This document shows, in pieces, positions 8,566 to 18,807 of a stretch of DNA of 32,077 nt (its first letter is position 1; every line of letters begins with the position of its first letter). Source of the DNA: Oligoflexia bacterium (GTDB lineage Bacteria; Bdellovibrionota_C; UBA2361; JBGSMV01); assembly GCA_019694515.1 (NCBI GenBank), contig JAIBBU010000034.1, forward strand, positions 1 through 32,077, written 5' to 3'. A program made the position numbers and the translations under genes. Below the pieces are notes generated by a model that worked only from the letters and a program-made list of their open reading frames with translations, made no database searches and was not told the DNA's origin.

Positions 8566-8627
8566 CCTAAAGGCTTGCAGTTTGGTTGAATTAGCCGGAT
8601 AGATCTCGTACTTTCACACTTCGCTAG

Positions 8628-8656
8628 TTGCCAAACAGTAATTACTGGACTGTATT
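8628..8656 (+). promoter_or_regulatory. Candidate promoter of the M23 gene with palindrome in spacer
   Basis: TTGCCA (8628-8633) and TGTATT (8651-8656) are 17 bases apart and match the sigma70 hexamers at five and four positions. The perfect 12-base palindrome CAGTAATTACTG (8636-8647) lies entirely in the spacer, the usual place of a repressor or MerR-type operator. Promoter and operator roles are inferred from position only. Confidence 0.35.
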
Positions 8657-8663
8657 TACTGGG

Positions 8664-8677
8664 AACTAATATTAGTT
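8664..8677. repeat. 14-base perfect palindrome upstream of the M23 gene
   Basis: AACTAATATTAGTT is perfectly self-complementary. Its centre is 29 bases from that of the palindrome at 8636-8647, close to three helical turns, and TTACTGG is directly repeated at 8642-8648 and 8656-8662 between them. This could be a paired binding site for a dimeric regulator; no regulator gene is nearby. Confidence 0.4.
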
Positions 8678-8750
8678 TAATAGAGTTAAAACAAACTCAT
8701 TGGTTAAGACTCTAAACGGCTGAAGAAAACGAATAGACTGAGCAGAGTGC

Positions 8751-9782
8751 ATGACGGCCTCTCCCAAAAATGAATTTTGCCTCTGGATCGTGCCACCGCG
8801 CAGCGGCAAAGTTAAAAAATTTCGCTTCTCCCTGCGATTGATTCTAGCTTCGTTGCTGGTGCTTGTGACCGGCATGGGGGTCTTCACCTTCGTGACTGGA
8901 GACTATAGCCGGCTTCAGATCATTCGGCTTAAGAACTATATCACCGTGCGCCGCCTGATCGCTGAGCGCGAGTCGCTGCAAAATCATAATGTCACTTTGA
9001 CCTCCAAGGTGGAGGATCTGACGAGCGAGCGAGTTGCTCAGCAGAGCCGCGAAGCTGAGATCGAGAAAAAGCTAGGAGAGCTTGCGACGATCGTAAAGTC
9101 CGCACCATTCAAAGAGGTTCTGGAAGGGGACAATACTCCGGTTAGGGCGGTCGATAAGTCCAAAGGTGTCGGCGGTGCGGAGCTTGATTGCGGCGGACTA
9201 TCAAGTCTGCGCTGTTCCGCTCTGATGTTAGGCAAAAACTTCGTGCCGGGAGCTTCTGAGCTTGGGCGTCCGACGTTGTCGATTGAGCCTGGCGCGCTTT
9301 CACTAAATGGAAAGGCCGATCTGCTGCAGAGTCTGAATCACTATATCGAGATGTTGAAGGTAATGCCTTTCGGCTCTCCGGTTAAAGCTGACGTTACCTC
9401 CGGGTTTGGGTATCGGCTGTCGCCCTTTCATCGCGGCATCCGGATGCACGAAGGAGTCGATTTTTCGATGGGTTATGGCAGCCCCATTCGCACTACTGCT
9501 GATGGAGTGGTCAAGGACGTAGTCCGCGACCCCACTTACGGCTTACGGGTCGACATTGCGCACACCTCAGGGCTAATGACCCGCTATGCGCATCTCTCTG
9601 CAGCAAAAGTGACTGAAGGGCAGGCGATTGCTCGTGGTGAGGTGATCGGCTTAGTGGGCTCCTCCGGCCGTTCGACTGGGCCGCATCTGCACTATGAAGT
9701 TCTCTTCCAGGGTAATCCGAAGGATCCGGTGCGTTTTATCGAGCTTGCTGACAAGCTTGCGCGGGCGGTTAAGTTCAATTAA
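8751..9782 (+). CDS. Membrane-anchored M23 (LytM-type) peptidase
   Basis: 343-residue envelope protein. After a basic cytoplasmic stretch there is one membrane segment (about 26-48, LILASLLVLVTGMGVFTF), a coiled coil at about 65-115 and a C-terminal LytM domain. The zinc site is intact: H233 and D237 in HEGVDF and H314 in HLHYEV; the catalytic His pair H281 (YAHLS) and H312 is also present, so it is probably an active peptidoglycan endopeptidase rather than an EnvC/NlpD-type degenerate activator. The architecture resembles periplasmic M23 proteins that cut peptide crosslinks during growth or division. Stands alone between a 225-base upstream region with palindromes and a 238-base gap before the SPFH operon. 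Confidence 0.9.
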   Translation: MTASPKNEFCLWIVPPRSGKVKKFRFSLRLILASLLVLVTGMGVFTFVTGDYSRLQIIRLKNYITVRRLIAERESLQNHNVTLTSKVEDLTSERVAQQSREAEIEKKLGELATIVKSAPFKEVLEGDNTPVRAVDKSKGVGGAELDCGGLSSLRCSALMLGKNFVPGASELGRPTLSIEPGALSLNGKADLLQSLNHYIEMLKVMPFGSPVKADVTSGFGYRLSPFHRGIRMHEGVDFSMGYGSPIRTTADGVVKDVVRDPTYGLRVDIAHTSGLMTRYAHLSAAKVTEGQAIARGEVIGLVGSSGRSTGPHLHYEVLFQGNPKDPVRFIELADKLARAVKFN

Positions 9783-9840
9783 GCCCTGCTTCGGTCCGTT
9801 CTACCGGTTTAAAAGCTGCTTCCTAGAACAATGTAATCCT

Positions 9841-9864
9841 CTATTCATTCCGAGCGCTGAATAG
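9841..9864. repeat. Inverted repeat in gap before the SPFH-TCA operon
   Basis: CTATTCA (9841-9847) and TGAATAG (9858-9864) form a perfect 7-base inverted repeat around 10 bases. No T-run follows, so it is not a clear terminator for the M23 gene. Further down, GAGCGAGCC (9928-9936) can pair with 9958-9968 with a two-base bulge, flanked by the direct repeat AGGACCA (9921-9927 and 9969-9975). The 238-base gap otherwise shows no gene. Confidence 0.35.
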
Positions 9865-10020
9865 GGCTATCTTACCCTTTAACCCTTGCCTCCTCAGTCC
9901 CTTGGACTAATATCGATTTGAGGACCAGAGCGAGCCCCGATATCGAAGTCGCGTAGCGGCTCCCGCTCAGGACCAATAGAATTAGATCGGTCACCAAGAA
10001 GCAGTAGATAAATAATTACA

Positions 10021-11184
10021 ATGGATGTCTGTTTTGGGAATCGCCACACCGATCCGACTACGTCGGAATCTGACCAATGCTCGGTACAGATCTTTTCCGA
10101 ATGCAGCCCCGTAGACCGGCGTGCCCACGGCCTGATCGAGCAGCGTGGCGCCGTGGTGGGTGGTCTGGTGGGGTTAGTGCTAATCGTCGCGCTCGCTGTG
10201 GCTGTGGTGGCCTATCTTTTCGGCACAATCGTTCCTCCCGGAATGATTGGAGTTCGGCAGATTAACTTTGGCCCAGGGCAGGGGTTTTCTAATCGCGGAC
10301 TCTCTCCGGGCTATCATTGGGCCATCCCGTTTTACTCGACCGTGCACCTGGTCCCTCAGAAGCTTCAGGTTTTGCATATTGACCGGGAGCGCCAGCTCCA
10401 TCCCGATTCCTTGGGCGCCCTTGAAATTCAAACCACAGACGGTAACAAGGTGGACGTCGACATCTCGTTGATTAAGAAGGTGTACCCGCGTGCCGGCACC
10501 GAAGAGGGGATCGAACATGGCGGTCCGGCCGATCTGATCAAAACAGTCGGAACCAGCAGCGAACGCTGGGACAACCATGTTTACAAGATTGCCTCGCTGG
10601 AGCTGCGACGCTCGTTGGGCAAGCTATCGACCTCAGATTTCTACAACCCCCATATGCGGGAGTCAGCCGTTGAGACTGCTTTTGCGGCGATGCGGCCTAC
10701 CCTGGCGAAAGTCGGCATATCGGTTGAGGCGGTTTTGCTCCGCCGATACACCTACCAGGCCGAAGCGATCGACAATGCAATCTTCCAAAAAAATCTGCAG
10801 GTCCAGGAAGAGGCTTACAATGAAGCACGGGGCAAGTTTGCTGAAGCCACAGCGCAGCTCGAAGCTGTAGCAGCTGAATGGGATGCGAAAATTCAGACGT
10901 TGAAGGTCGAAGGGCAAAATCAGGCCCAGATCTTAATGTCGGAAGCCACCCTTTATGAAAATCAGAAGAAGGCTGAAGGTGATCTGGCTGTCGCGCGGAC
11001 TCAGGCTGATATCGACAAGCTCCGCGCCGGCGCACTGGCGCAGAGTGAAGGCGCGCGGGTCTTCGTAGCGCGTGAGATGGCGCCGCTCCTGGGATCGCTA
11101 AAAGGCGGAGTGGTGGGCGAACTAGACCCCTACAATCTTGAAGAATGGATGAAGAAACTTGGCATGGGAGCGCCGCGGCAATGA
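10021..11184 (+). CDS. SPFH/band 7 membrane protein
   Basis: 387-residue protein with one N-terminal membrane helix (about 44-69, VVGGLVGLVLIVALAVAVVA) directly followed by a band 7 (SPFH) domain beginning VPPGMIGVRQINFGPG. The C-terminal part from about 255 to 345 is a long Ala/Glu-rich coiled coil, as in stomatin, HflK/C and flotillin relatives, which oligomerise into membrane rings or cages. By analogy with HflK/HflC the domain would lie outside the cytoplasmic membrane, but topology is inferred. The start is uncertain: the ATG at 10021 has no clear Shine-Dalgarno site and the first 40 residues look unstructured, so a later GTG near the membrane helix is possible. Its TGA overlaps the start of the next SPFH gene (ATGA). 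Confidence 0.83.
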   Translation: MDVCFGNRHTDPTTSESDQCSVQIFSECSPVDRRAHGLIEQRGAVVGGLVGLVLIVALAVAVVAYLFGTIVPPGMIGVRQINFGPGQGFSNRGLSPGYHWAIPFYSTVHLVPQKLQVLHIDRERQLHPDSLGALEIQTTDGNKVDVDISLIKKVYPRAGTEEGIEHGGPADLIKTVGTSSERWDNHVYKIASLELRRSLGKLSTSDFYNPHMRESAVETAFAAMRPTLAKVGISVEAVLLRRYTYQAEAIDNAIFQKNLQVQEEAYNEARGKFAEATAQLEAVAAEWDAKIQTLKVEGQNQAQILMSEATLYENQKKAEGDLAVARTQADIDKLRAGALAQSEGARVFVAREMAPLLGSLKGGVVGELDPYNLEEWMKKLGMGAPRQ

Positions 11185-12398
11185 GGATGCGTTTTCTGCT
11201 GATCTTGGTGCTTGGGGCGATGGCGCTCTCCGGTTGCGATACAGGACTCAAGCAGATGGGGCCGACCGAGTACGGAATTATATTTCGAAAGCTCCCGCCT
11301 GCGATCGGCGGCGGAGTCAGCTCCAAGGTGACCTATCCCGGGCAAACCGTGGTGGTCTGGCCTTGGGACGCGATCTACCGCTTTGATACTTCGGTGCAGG
11401 ATATTACTTGGGGGGTGGCCACTAACACGGCTACTGCGGATGCTAGCGAGAAGGAGACCGCGAGGCCCAATGATCCCGGGTATGTGAACACCCGTGCTCT
11501 CGATGGTAACGAAGTAGCGTTGGCGGTGATCGTGCGGTATCAGGTCACGACTGATGCCGAAAGATTGCGGCACATGGTGGAGAGCGTAGCGACAAGCGAC
11601 AGCGAAGTTAAAGAACTTGTAGTATCGGTGGCACGCGCGGACATTCGTACCTACCTGAATGAGCTGAAGACCTCGCAGTTTTTGGATAAGTCCGAGCTTT
11701 ATACAGCGGTCGACAAAGCCAAAGACTCCATGGCTTCACGGCTGCGACCGTTTGGTATTGATGTGTTGAGTGTAGATCTCAGAGATTTTCGCTTCGAACG
11801 GGCTTTAGAGACCGGGGACGTGGATACCCGTTACGGGGACAATCTGCGGGAGATACAAAAACTGCAGCAGGATCGGGAGCGTGAAATCAGCCGTATTGAG
11901 ACGGTCAAGGCTAAAAAGCAGCAGGAATACAACGAAGCTCTGGCGGAGGTAAATCGAAAGGTCGCGGAAGCCCGGGGTATCAAGGATCAGTCCAAGTATC
12001 GAGGCGACGCTTATTACACCACGCGTATGAATGAGGCGCTGGGAATAAAGGCGCGCGGCGAGGCTGAGGTTAAAGGATTGATCCAGCAGATTGAAGCACT
12101 CAACGGCCCAGGTGGGCATGAGCTCTTAAAGCTTGAGCTGGTTAAGCAGCTGCTAAAGAGCGACCCGAAATTTATTGTATTGGGTGAGGGCTCCGGGGCG
12201 CAGAATATGGATGTGCGGCGCACCGATACTAACCAACTTTTAGGACAGCTGGGGCTGCTGGAAGGCATGCGGTCGGGCAGTAATAGCCCGGCTGGCGCCC
12301 AAGGCGGCATTAACAATCAGGGTGAAGGGGCACGTGCTGCGCTCAAACGCCCCGAGACAGAATCAAAGAAGGAGGAGACTAATGGCAAGCAGGAATAA
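11181..12398 (+). CDS. SPFH/band 7 lipoprotein
   Basis: 405 residues. Starting at the ATG that overlaps the previous stop gives a signal peptide and lipobox MALSGC with C19; Asp follows at +2, which in enterobacteria retains a lipoprotein in the inner membrane. A band 7 region follows (GPTEYGIIFRKLPPAIGG, then VALAVIVRYQV and VDLRDFRFE), then a charged coiled coil at about 215-270 and a GEAEVKGLIQQIEAL segment typical of prohibitin-like proteins. The C-terminal 40 residues are low-complexity and charged. Most SPFH proteins are held by a helix, so a lipid anchor is unusual. Likely partner of the upstream SPFH protein, as HflC is to HflK. The mdh gene starts inside its last codons (17-base overlap). 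Confidence 0.85.
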   Translation: MRMRFLLILVLGAMALSGCDTGLKQMGPTEYGIIFRKLPPAIGGGVSSKVTYPGQTVVVWPWDAIYRFDTSVQDITWGVATNTATADASEKETARPNDPGYVNTRALDGNEVALAVIVRYQVTTDAERLRHMVESVATSDSEVKELVVSVARADIRTYLNELKTSQFLDKSELYTAVDKAKDSMASRLRPFGIDVLSVDLRDFRFERALETGDVDTRYGDNLREIQKLQQDREREISRIETVKAKKQQEYNEALAEVNRKVAEARGIKDQSKYRGDAYYTTRMNEALGIKARGEAEVKGLIQQIEALNGPGGHELLKLELVKQLLKSDPKFIVLGEGSGAQNMDVRRTDTNQLLGQLGLLEGMRSGSNSPAGAQGGINNQGEGARAALKRPETESKKEETNGKQE

Positions 12399-13317
12399 GA
12401 TCGCTCTGATTGGAGCGGGACAGATTGGTGGAACTTTGGCGCTGCTGTGCGGACTTAGAAATTTGGGTGACGTCGTGCTCTTTGACATCGTCCAAGACAT
12501 GCCGCAGGGCAAGGCACTTGATCTAACGCACCTCGCTCCGGTATTCGGATGTGATTTTTCAATCAAGGGCACCAACAATATCGCAGATATCGCCGGCGCA
12601 AATGTGTGCGTGGTGACAAGCGGTCTGCCCCGTAAGCCCGGCATGAGCCGCGATGATCTGGTCAAAACCAATGCCGCGATCGTTAAGACTGTAGCCGAAG
12701 GGATTAAGCAACACGCCCCCGGAGCCTTGGTGATCGTGATTACGAATCCGTTGGATGCCATGACCTATATGATGCAAAAGGTCACTGGATTTCCGGCGCG
12801 CATGGTGCTGGGCATGGCGGGAGTGCTCGATACTGCCCGTTATCAGGCCCATCTGGCGGAAGAGCTTAAGGTGTCGGTTAAGTCCGTCTCTGCCTTTGTC
12901 TTGGGGGGCCACGGTGATTCGATGGTGCCGGTAAGATCCTTCACGACCTGCAACGGTGTGCCGGTTGACAAGCTTATTGCCCCAGAAAAACTGGAGCCGA
13001 TCGAGAAGCGGGTCAGGAATTCAGGCGGCGAGGTTGTGGCGTTGCTCAAAACTGGTTCGGCATTTTATTCTCCGGCAGCCTCGGCGATTCAGATGGTGGA
13101 ATCGTATCTCTTCGATCAGCGTCGCGTCCTGGCGGCCGCGGTGCAGAGTAATGGGGAGTACGGGCTAAATAAGGGGGTCTATCTGGGACTGCCCATTATT
13201 CTGGGGAAGAACGGCGTCGAGAAGATCGTAGAGATCGATCTAAGCGCTGCTGAAAAGGAAGCTTTGGCTAAGAGCGCCAAAGAGGTTGAGGCAATTTTAC
13301 CGTTATTAGGTGTCTAG
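12382..13317 (+). CDS. mdh: Malate dehydrogenase
   Basis: NAD-dependent oxidation of malate to oxaloacetate in the TCA cycle. 311 residues from the ATG at 12382, which has a strong GGAGGAG six bases upstream; a longer reading frame upstream is overlap with the SPFH lipoprotein. It belongs to the LDH-like MDH group: Rossmann motif GAGQIGGTLA near 11, Asp of VVLFDI for NAD preference, the substrate-binding segment RKPGMSRDDL with the malate-specific Arg, and catalytic H177 in GGHGDSMVPV. First metabolic gene of a run that continues with sdhC after two bases. Confidence 0.96.
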   Translation: MASRNKIALIGAGQIGGTLALLCGLRNLGDVVLFDIVQDMPQGKALDLTHLAPVFGCDFSIKGTNNIADIAGANVCVVTSGLPRKPGMSRDDLVKTNAAIVKTVAEGIKQHAPGALVIVITNPLDAMTYMMQKVTGFPARMVLGMAGVLDTARYQAHLAEELKVSVKSVSAFVLGGHGDSMVPVRSFTTCNGVPVDKLIAPEKLEPIEKRVRNSGGEVVALLKTGSAFYSPAASAIQMVESYLFDQRRVLAAAVQSNGEYGLNKGVYLGLPIILGKNGVEKIVEIDLSAAEKEALAKSAKEVEAILPLLGV

Positions 13318-13319
13318 AG

Positions 13320-14021
13320 GTGTTTGGATTTTATAAGACCACGGTCGGCAAAAAGATTGTGGTGGCCTCGACCGGAGTAGTGCTGTTTCTCTTCGTCCTG
13401 GGCCACATGGCCGGAAACTTGAAAGCCTTCATGGGATTCAACGCGGCGTCCGGGCGCTATAAGCTGGATGAATACGGCGAGTTCTTAAGAACCATGGGGC
13501 ACGAAGTGATGGGCAATTACACCGCCCTTTGGATTGTGCGGGTGGTGCTGTTGCTTTGCTTGCTGCTGCACCTGATTACGATCGTGCAGCTGCAGTATCA
13601 AAAGCAGCGCGCTCGGCCGATTGGCTACGCTAAGCGCGAATATGACTGCGCTACCTATGCTGCGCGCAGCATGTTTCTGGGCGGACTGCTGCTCCTAATC
13701 TTCATCGTCTACCACCTTCTGCACCTGACCACGGGAACCTTGCATTTCCGCGGCTTCGAAGAGGGGGCCGTATATTCGAATGTCGTCACGGCGTTCAATC
13801 AACCGCTGATCGTCGCGGGCTACCTGGTAGCGATGTTAATTCTTTCGATGCATCTATTTCACGGGGTTTGGAGCATGTTTCAAACCCTGGGATTGGATAC
13901 ACCGCAGCGTAATAAGTTGTTGCGAACAATCGCAGCCGCAGCGTCGGTTATCATTGGCCTCGGTTTTGCGAGTGTGCCAATCGCCGTCGCTTCGGGTTTT
14001 TTGAATCTAGGTCAGGGTTAA
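13320..14021 (+). CDS. sdhC: Succinate dehydrogenase cytochrome b subunit, five-helix type
   Basis: 233-residue membrane anchor of complex II. Five membrane helices are visible at about 13-30, 70-91, 117-137, 163-185 and 203-226, with no separate SdhD gene, which is the type B single-subunit anchor. Histidines placed within helices (H29, H84, H132/H135, H178/H181) can ligate two haems b. The start codon is GTG at 13320, two bases after the mdh stop, with AGG about nine bases upstream inside mdh. sdhA follows without any gap. Quinone type cannot be told from the sequence. Confidence 0.93.
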   Translation: MFGFYKTTVGKKIVVASTGVVLFLFVLGHMAGNLKAFMGFNAASGRYKLDEYGEFLRTMGHEVMGNYTALWIVRVVLLLCLLLHLITIVQLQYQKQRARPIGYAKREYDCATYAARSMFLGGLLLLIFIVYHLLHLTTGTLHFRGFEEGAVYSNVVTAFNQPLIVAGYLVAMLILSMHLFHGVWSMFQTLGLDTPQRNKLLRTIAAAASVIIGLGFASVPIAVASGFLNLGQG

Positions 14022-15938
14022 ATGCTGCAGTTAGACGCCAAAATTCCTTCGGGACCAGTCGATAAGAAATGGCAGAAGCACAAGTTCGAAATGAAACTTG
14101 TGAATCCGGCCAACAAACGCAAGTACTCAGTCATTGTGGTCGGCACCGGCTTAGCCGGAGCCTCCGCTGCGGCATCGTTAGGCGAGCTGGGATATCGGGT
14201 GAAGTGTTTCTGCTTCCAGGACTCGCCGCGCCGCGCGCACAGCATCGCAGCTCAGGGCGGCATCAATGCCGCCAAGAACTATCAAAACGACGGTGACAGT
14301 ATCTGGCGTCTCTTTTATGACACCGTAAAGGGCGGAGATTATCGCGCGCGCGAGGCTAACGTTTATCGTTTGGCTGAATTGAGTGTCAACATCATTGATC
14401 AATGCGCAGCCCAGGGTGTGCCGTTTGCCCGTGAGTACAGCGGTCATATTTCGAACCGCTCGTTCGGCGGCACGCAGGTCTCGCGCACTTTTTATGCGCG
14501 CGGTCAGACCGGACAGCAGCTTCTGTTGGGCGCTTACTCGGCCTTGTCCCGGCAAATCGATGACAAGACTGTCGAGATGTATCCGAACACCGAGCTTCTG
14601 GATGTAGTCTTGGTGGACGGTCACTGTAAGGGGATCGTGGTTAGACACCTGATCTCAGGCAAGCTGGAATCGTTTTCTGCTGATGCGGTGGTGCTGGCGA
14701 CCGGCGGGTATGCCAACGTTTTCTATCTCTCGACCAACGCCAAGGGCTGCAATGTGACGGCGACCTACCGTGCCTACAAAAAGGGCGCGGGGTTCGGGAA
14801 CCCCTGTTTCACGCAGATTCACCCCACGAGCATCCCGGTTTCCGGGGATCATCAATCCAAATTGACCCTGATGAGCGAGGGGCTGAGAAATGACGGACGC
14901 ATCTGGGTGCCGCGGCAGAAGGGCGATAAGCGCCATCCCTCCCAGATCTCCGAAGCTGAACGGCTATACTATTTGGAGGAGCGTTATCCCTCCTTCGGTA
15001 ATTTGGTGCCGCGCGACGTGGCCTCGAGGGCCGCGAAGGAGCGTTGTGATGCCGGTTTCGGAGTAGGTCCAGGCGGGTACGGGGTGTACCTCGATTTTGC
15101 GGATGCCATCAAGCGTTTGGGCCGCGATGTGATTGACGAGCGCTATGGAAATCTTTTTGAGATGTACGAGCGCATCACGGGTGAGAATCCATTCGACGAG
15201 CCGATGCGTATCTATCCGGCGCCGCATTACACCATGGGTGGGCTGTGGGTTGATTACAACTTGATGAGTACCATTCCGGGGCTTTTTGTGATCGGCGAAG
15301 CTAACTTCTCTGATCACGGCGCCAATCGGCTCGGAGCTAGTGCTCTGATGCAAGGACTGGCCGATGGCTATTTTGTGTTGCCCTACACGATTGGTGATTA
15401 TTTGGCGCGGGTTAAACCGGGTGCGGTCAAAACCGATCATGCTGAATTTCGTGGAGTTGAGAACGAAGTCGGGGCGCGCACCAACAAGCTGCTGGCGATT
15501 AAAGGCAAGCGCACTGTTGATTCTTTCCACCGCGAGCTCGGCCGGGTGATGTGGGATAAGTGCGGTATGGGCAGAAATGCCGCTGGTTTGAAGGAGGCGT
15601 TGCAGAAGATTCCCACGATTCGAGAGGAGTTCTGGCAGAACGTCTCCGTGGTTGGTAGCGGGGAAGATCGCAACCAGTGCCTGGAAAAGGCGGGGCGGCT
15701 GGCGGACTTTCTAGAGTTTGCCGAGCTGATGTGCCGCGACGCATTGATGCGCGAAGAATCCTGCGGCGGACATTTCCGCGAGGAGCACCAAACGCCCGAA
15801 GGAGAAGCGCTCAGAAACGACAAAGACTTTAGCTTTACCGCGGTCTGGGAACATAAGGGGCCGGGGCGCGAACCGGAGCTGAACCGGGAACCGCTAACCT
15901 TTGAAAACGTGCATCTCACCCAGCGCAGTTACAAGTAG
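14022..15938 (+). CDS. sdhA: Succinate dehydrogenase flavoprotein subunit
   Basis: 638-residue FAD subunit of complex II on the cytoplasmic side. FAD-binding GTGLAG at 41-46 is followed by the covalent-flavin histidine H73 in [11 protein letters not shown]. The catalytic region shows [13 protein letters not shown], the Arg in RDVASR and [12 protein letters not shown], and [20 protein letters not shown] closes the fold. The C-terminal cap is of normal length. It starts at an ATG directly abutting the sdhC stop. Large, type B-like flavoprotein as in epsilon- and deltaproteobacteria and Gram-positives; these can work as dehydrogenase or fumarate reductase, but sucCD and mdh alongside favour oxidative use. 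Confidence 0.96.
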   Translation: MLQLDAKIPSGPVDKKWQKHKFEMKLVNPANKRKYSVIVVGTGLAGASAAASLGELGYRVKCFCFQDSPRRAHSIAAQGGINAAKNYQNDGDSIWRLFYDTVKGGDYRAREANVYRLAELSVNIIDQCAAQGVPFAREYSGHISNRSFGGTQVSRTFYARGQTGQQLLLGAYSALSRQIDDKTVEMYPNTELLDVVLVDGHCKGIVVRHLISGKLESFSADAVVLATGGYANVFYLSTNAKGCNVTATYRAYKKGAGFGNPCFTQIHPTSIPVSGDHQSKLTLMSEGLRNDGRIWVPRQKGDKRHPSQISEAERLYYLEERYPSFGNLVPRDVASRAAKERCDAGFGVGPGGYGVYLDFADAIKRLGRDVIDERYGNLFEMYERITGENPFDEPMRIYPAPHYTMGGLWVDYNLMSTIPGLFVIGEANFSDHGANRLGASALMQGLADGYFVLPYTIGDYLARVKPGAVKTDHAEFRGVENEVGARTNKLLAIKGKRTVDSFHRELGRVMWDKCGMGRNAAGLKEALQKIPTIREEFWQNVSVVGSGEDRNQCLEKAGRLADFLEFAELMCRDALMREESCGGHFREEHQTPEGEALRNDKDFSFTAVWEHKGPGREPELNREPLTFENVHLTQRSYK

Positions 15939-15946
15939 GTAGGTCA

Positions 15947-16723
15947 ATGAAGATTAAATTGCACATTTGGCGTCAGAAAAATAGCTCGGATAAGGGCGGC
16001 TTCGTACGTTATGAGATGAACGATGTCAGTCCGGACATGTCCTTCCTCGAAATGATCGATGTGCTGAATGAACAGTTGGAGGCCAAAGGCGAGGAGCCGG
16101 TTGGGTTTGAGCACGATTGTCGTGAAGGGATCTGCGGTGCCTGCTCGATGGTGATTAACGGACGGGCGCATGGACCACAGGCGCTGACCACCGCTTGCCA
16201 GCTGCACATGCGCAAGTTCAAAGATGGGGAGGACATTTGGGTTGAGCCGTGGCGCGCGCGCGCCTTTCCGGTGGTTAAGGACCTGATCGTAGATCGCGGC
16301 GCTTTTGACCGCATCATTCAGGCTGGCGGATATATCTCAGTACGGAGCGGCTCGGCACCTGAAGCGAACTCGATTTTGGTGCCTAAACCCGCGGCTGACT
16401 CGGCCATGGATGCCGCCAGCTGCATCGGCTGCGGCGCCTGTGTCGCAGCCTGCCCGAATGGGTCAGCAATGCTGTTTACAGCGGCGAAAGTTTCACATCT
16501 AGCGCTGTTGCCGCAGGGCCAGCCGGAGCGGATGCTGCGGGTTCAGAAGATGATCGAAGCCATGGATCGCGAGATGTTCGGTCCCTGCACCAATTACGGC
16601 GAGTGCCAGGAAGCGTGCCCGAAGGGTATCAGCATCTCCTTCATTTCGATGCTTAATCGGGACTATTTGAAATCTAGTCTGGTTCAGATTAAAAAAGGCG
16701 CCGAAAAGGTGCAGGCCCAATAA
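15947..16723 (+). CDS. sdhB: Succinate dehydrogenase iron-sulfur subunit
   Basis: 258-residue electron-transfer subunit linking SdhA to the haem anchor. Ligands for all three clusters are visible: [2Fe-2S] with C58, C63, C66 and C84; a ferredoxin-like [12 protein letters not shown] with C159, C162, C165 and C169; and C214, C220 and C224 in [12 protein letters not shown]. Eight bases after sdhA with AGGTAGG just upstream of the ATG. Gene order C-A-B is that of type B complex II operons. Confidence 0.96.
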   Translation: MKIKLHIWRQKNSSDKGGFVRYEMNDVSPDMSFLEMIDVLNEQLEAKGEEPVGFEHDCREGICGACSMVINGRAHGPQALTTACQLHMRKFKDGEDIWVEPWRARAFPVVKDLIVDRGAFDRIIQAGGYISVRSGSAPEANSILVPKPAADSAMDAASCIGCGACVAACPNGSAMLFTAAKVSHLALLPQGQPERMLRVQKMIEAMDREMFGPCTNYGECQEACPKGISISFISMLNRDYLKSSLVQIKKGAEKVQAQ

Positions 16724-16744
16724 CCGTCTCGCTTAGGACTAAAG

Positions 16745-17908
16745 ATGAATTTACACGAATACCAGTCGAAACAGCTGATGTCCCGCTACGGACTGCCGCT
16801 CTTAAAGGGCCGGTTATGTTACACGCCGGGCGAAGCCGAAGCGGCTTATGACTCGCTAGGTACGCCGGTGGTGGTGGTCAAAGCACAGGTGCATGCCGGA
16901 GGGCGCGGTAAGGCCGGAGGGGTAAAGCTGGCCAAGTCGGCAGAGGAAGCGCGTCAGGTCGCTGAAAAGATTTTGGGCATGACGCTCGTGACTCCGCAGA
17001 CCGGGGCGCAGGGCAAATTAGTGCGGAAGGTATACGCGGAAGCGGGCTGCAATATCGGCAAGGAGTTTTATCTTAGTCTGCTGGTCGACCGGGCGCGACG
17101 CTGCATCGCGATTATCGCCTCAACCGAGGGCGGGATGGAGATCGAAAAGGTTGCGCACGATACGCCCGACAAGATCCTGAAAGTTTTTGTAGACCCGCGC
17201 ACCGGGCTGCAGAGCTTTCAATCCATGCAGCTTCTGCAGAAGCTCGGACTCGAGCTCTCAAAGAGCACCGCCTTCTACGAGCTGCTTTCGCGACTTTATC
17301 TGATGTTCATGGAAAACGATCTAGCGCTGATCGAGATCAATCCTTTGGTCCTGACAAAAGAGGGCAGCTTCGTGATCCTCGATGCCAAATGTGCGGTAGA
17401 TGACAATGCGCTTTTCAGACGCCCCCATCTGCGTGAGCTGATGGATTATGACGAGCAGGATCCCAAGGATCTGCGTGCTTCTAAAGCCGGGCTCAGCTAC
17501 GTGGCATTGGATGGCAATATCGGCTGCATGGTAAATGGAGCCGGGCTGGCCATGGCGACCATGGATATAATCAAGATGTTCGGCGGTAACCCAGCCAACT
17601 TCCTCGATGTAGGAGGGGGCGCTTCGAAGGAAACCGTCACGGAAGCCTTCAAAATCCTGCTCTCGGACGATCAGGTCAAGGGGATCCTGGTCAACATCTT
17701 TGGAGGCATTATGAAGTGCGATGTGATCGCCTCGGGAGTGGTGGAGGCAGCGCGTGAATTGGGGGTCAAGGTTCCGCTGGTGGTTAGGCTTCAAGGAACG
17801 AACGTTGACCTGGGCAAGAAGATCCTGGCTGAATCGGGATTGAAAATTATTCCGGCGGACACCATGGATGACGCCGCCCGCAAGGTTGTAAACGCTGTCG
17901 GCGCATAA
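16745..17908 (+). CDS. sucC: Succinyl-CoA synthetase beta subunit
   Basis: Substrate-level phosphorylation step of the TCA cycle: the beta subunit binds the nucleotide and succinate. 387 residues, normal length. Begins [16 protein letters not shown], with ATP-grasp features [17 protein letters not shown] near 34-50, [10 protein letters not shown] around 196, and the C-terminal [13 protein letters not shown] and [12 protein letters not shown] segments. 21 bases after sdhB and 12 bases before sucD. Confidence 0.96.
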   Translation: MNLHEYQSKQLMSRYGLPLLKGRLCYTPGEAEAAYDSLGTPVVVVKAQVHAGGRGKAGGVKLAKSAEEARQVAEKILGMTLVTPQTGAQGKLVRKVYAEAGCNIGKEFYLSLLVDRARRCIAIIASTEGGMEIEKVAHDTPDKILKVFVDPRTGLQSFQSMQLLQKLGLELSKSTAFYELLSRLYLMFMENDLALIEINPLVLTKEGSFVILDAKCAVDDNALFRRPHLRELMDYDEQDPKDLRASKAGLSYVALDGNIGCMVNGAGLAMATMDIIKMFGGNPANFLDVGGGASKETVTEAFKILLSDDQVKGILVNIFGGIMKCDVIASGVVEAARELGVKVPLVVRLQGTNVDLGKKILAESGLKIIPADTMDDAARKVVNAVGA

Positions 17909-17920
17909 GGAGCATTTCGA

Positions 17921-18787
<867 letters not shown>

Positions 18788-18807
18788 GTAAACTTGGAGC
18801 AGCGGCG

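Noticed and set aside
10697..11326. 209-codon minus-strand frame across the two SPFH genes
   Set aside because: Antisense shadow; no domain, and both plus-strand genes are convincing.
18788..18807. Terminator between sucD and the FliG-C-like gene
   Set aside because: Twenty bases with no stable inverted repeat or T-run.
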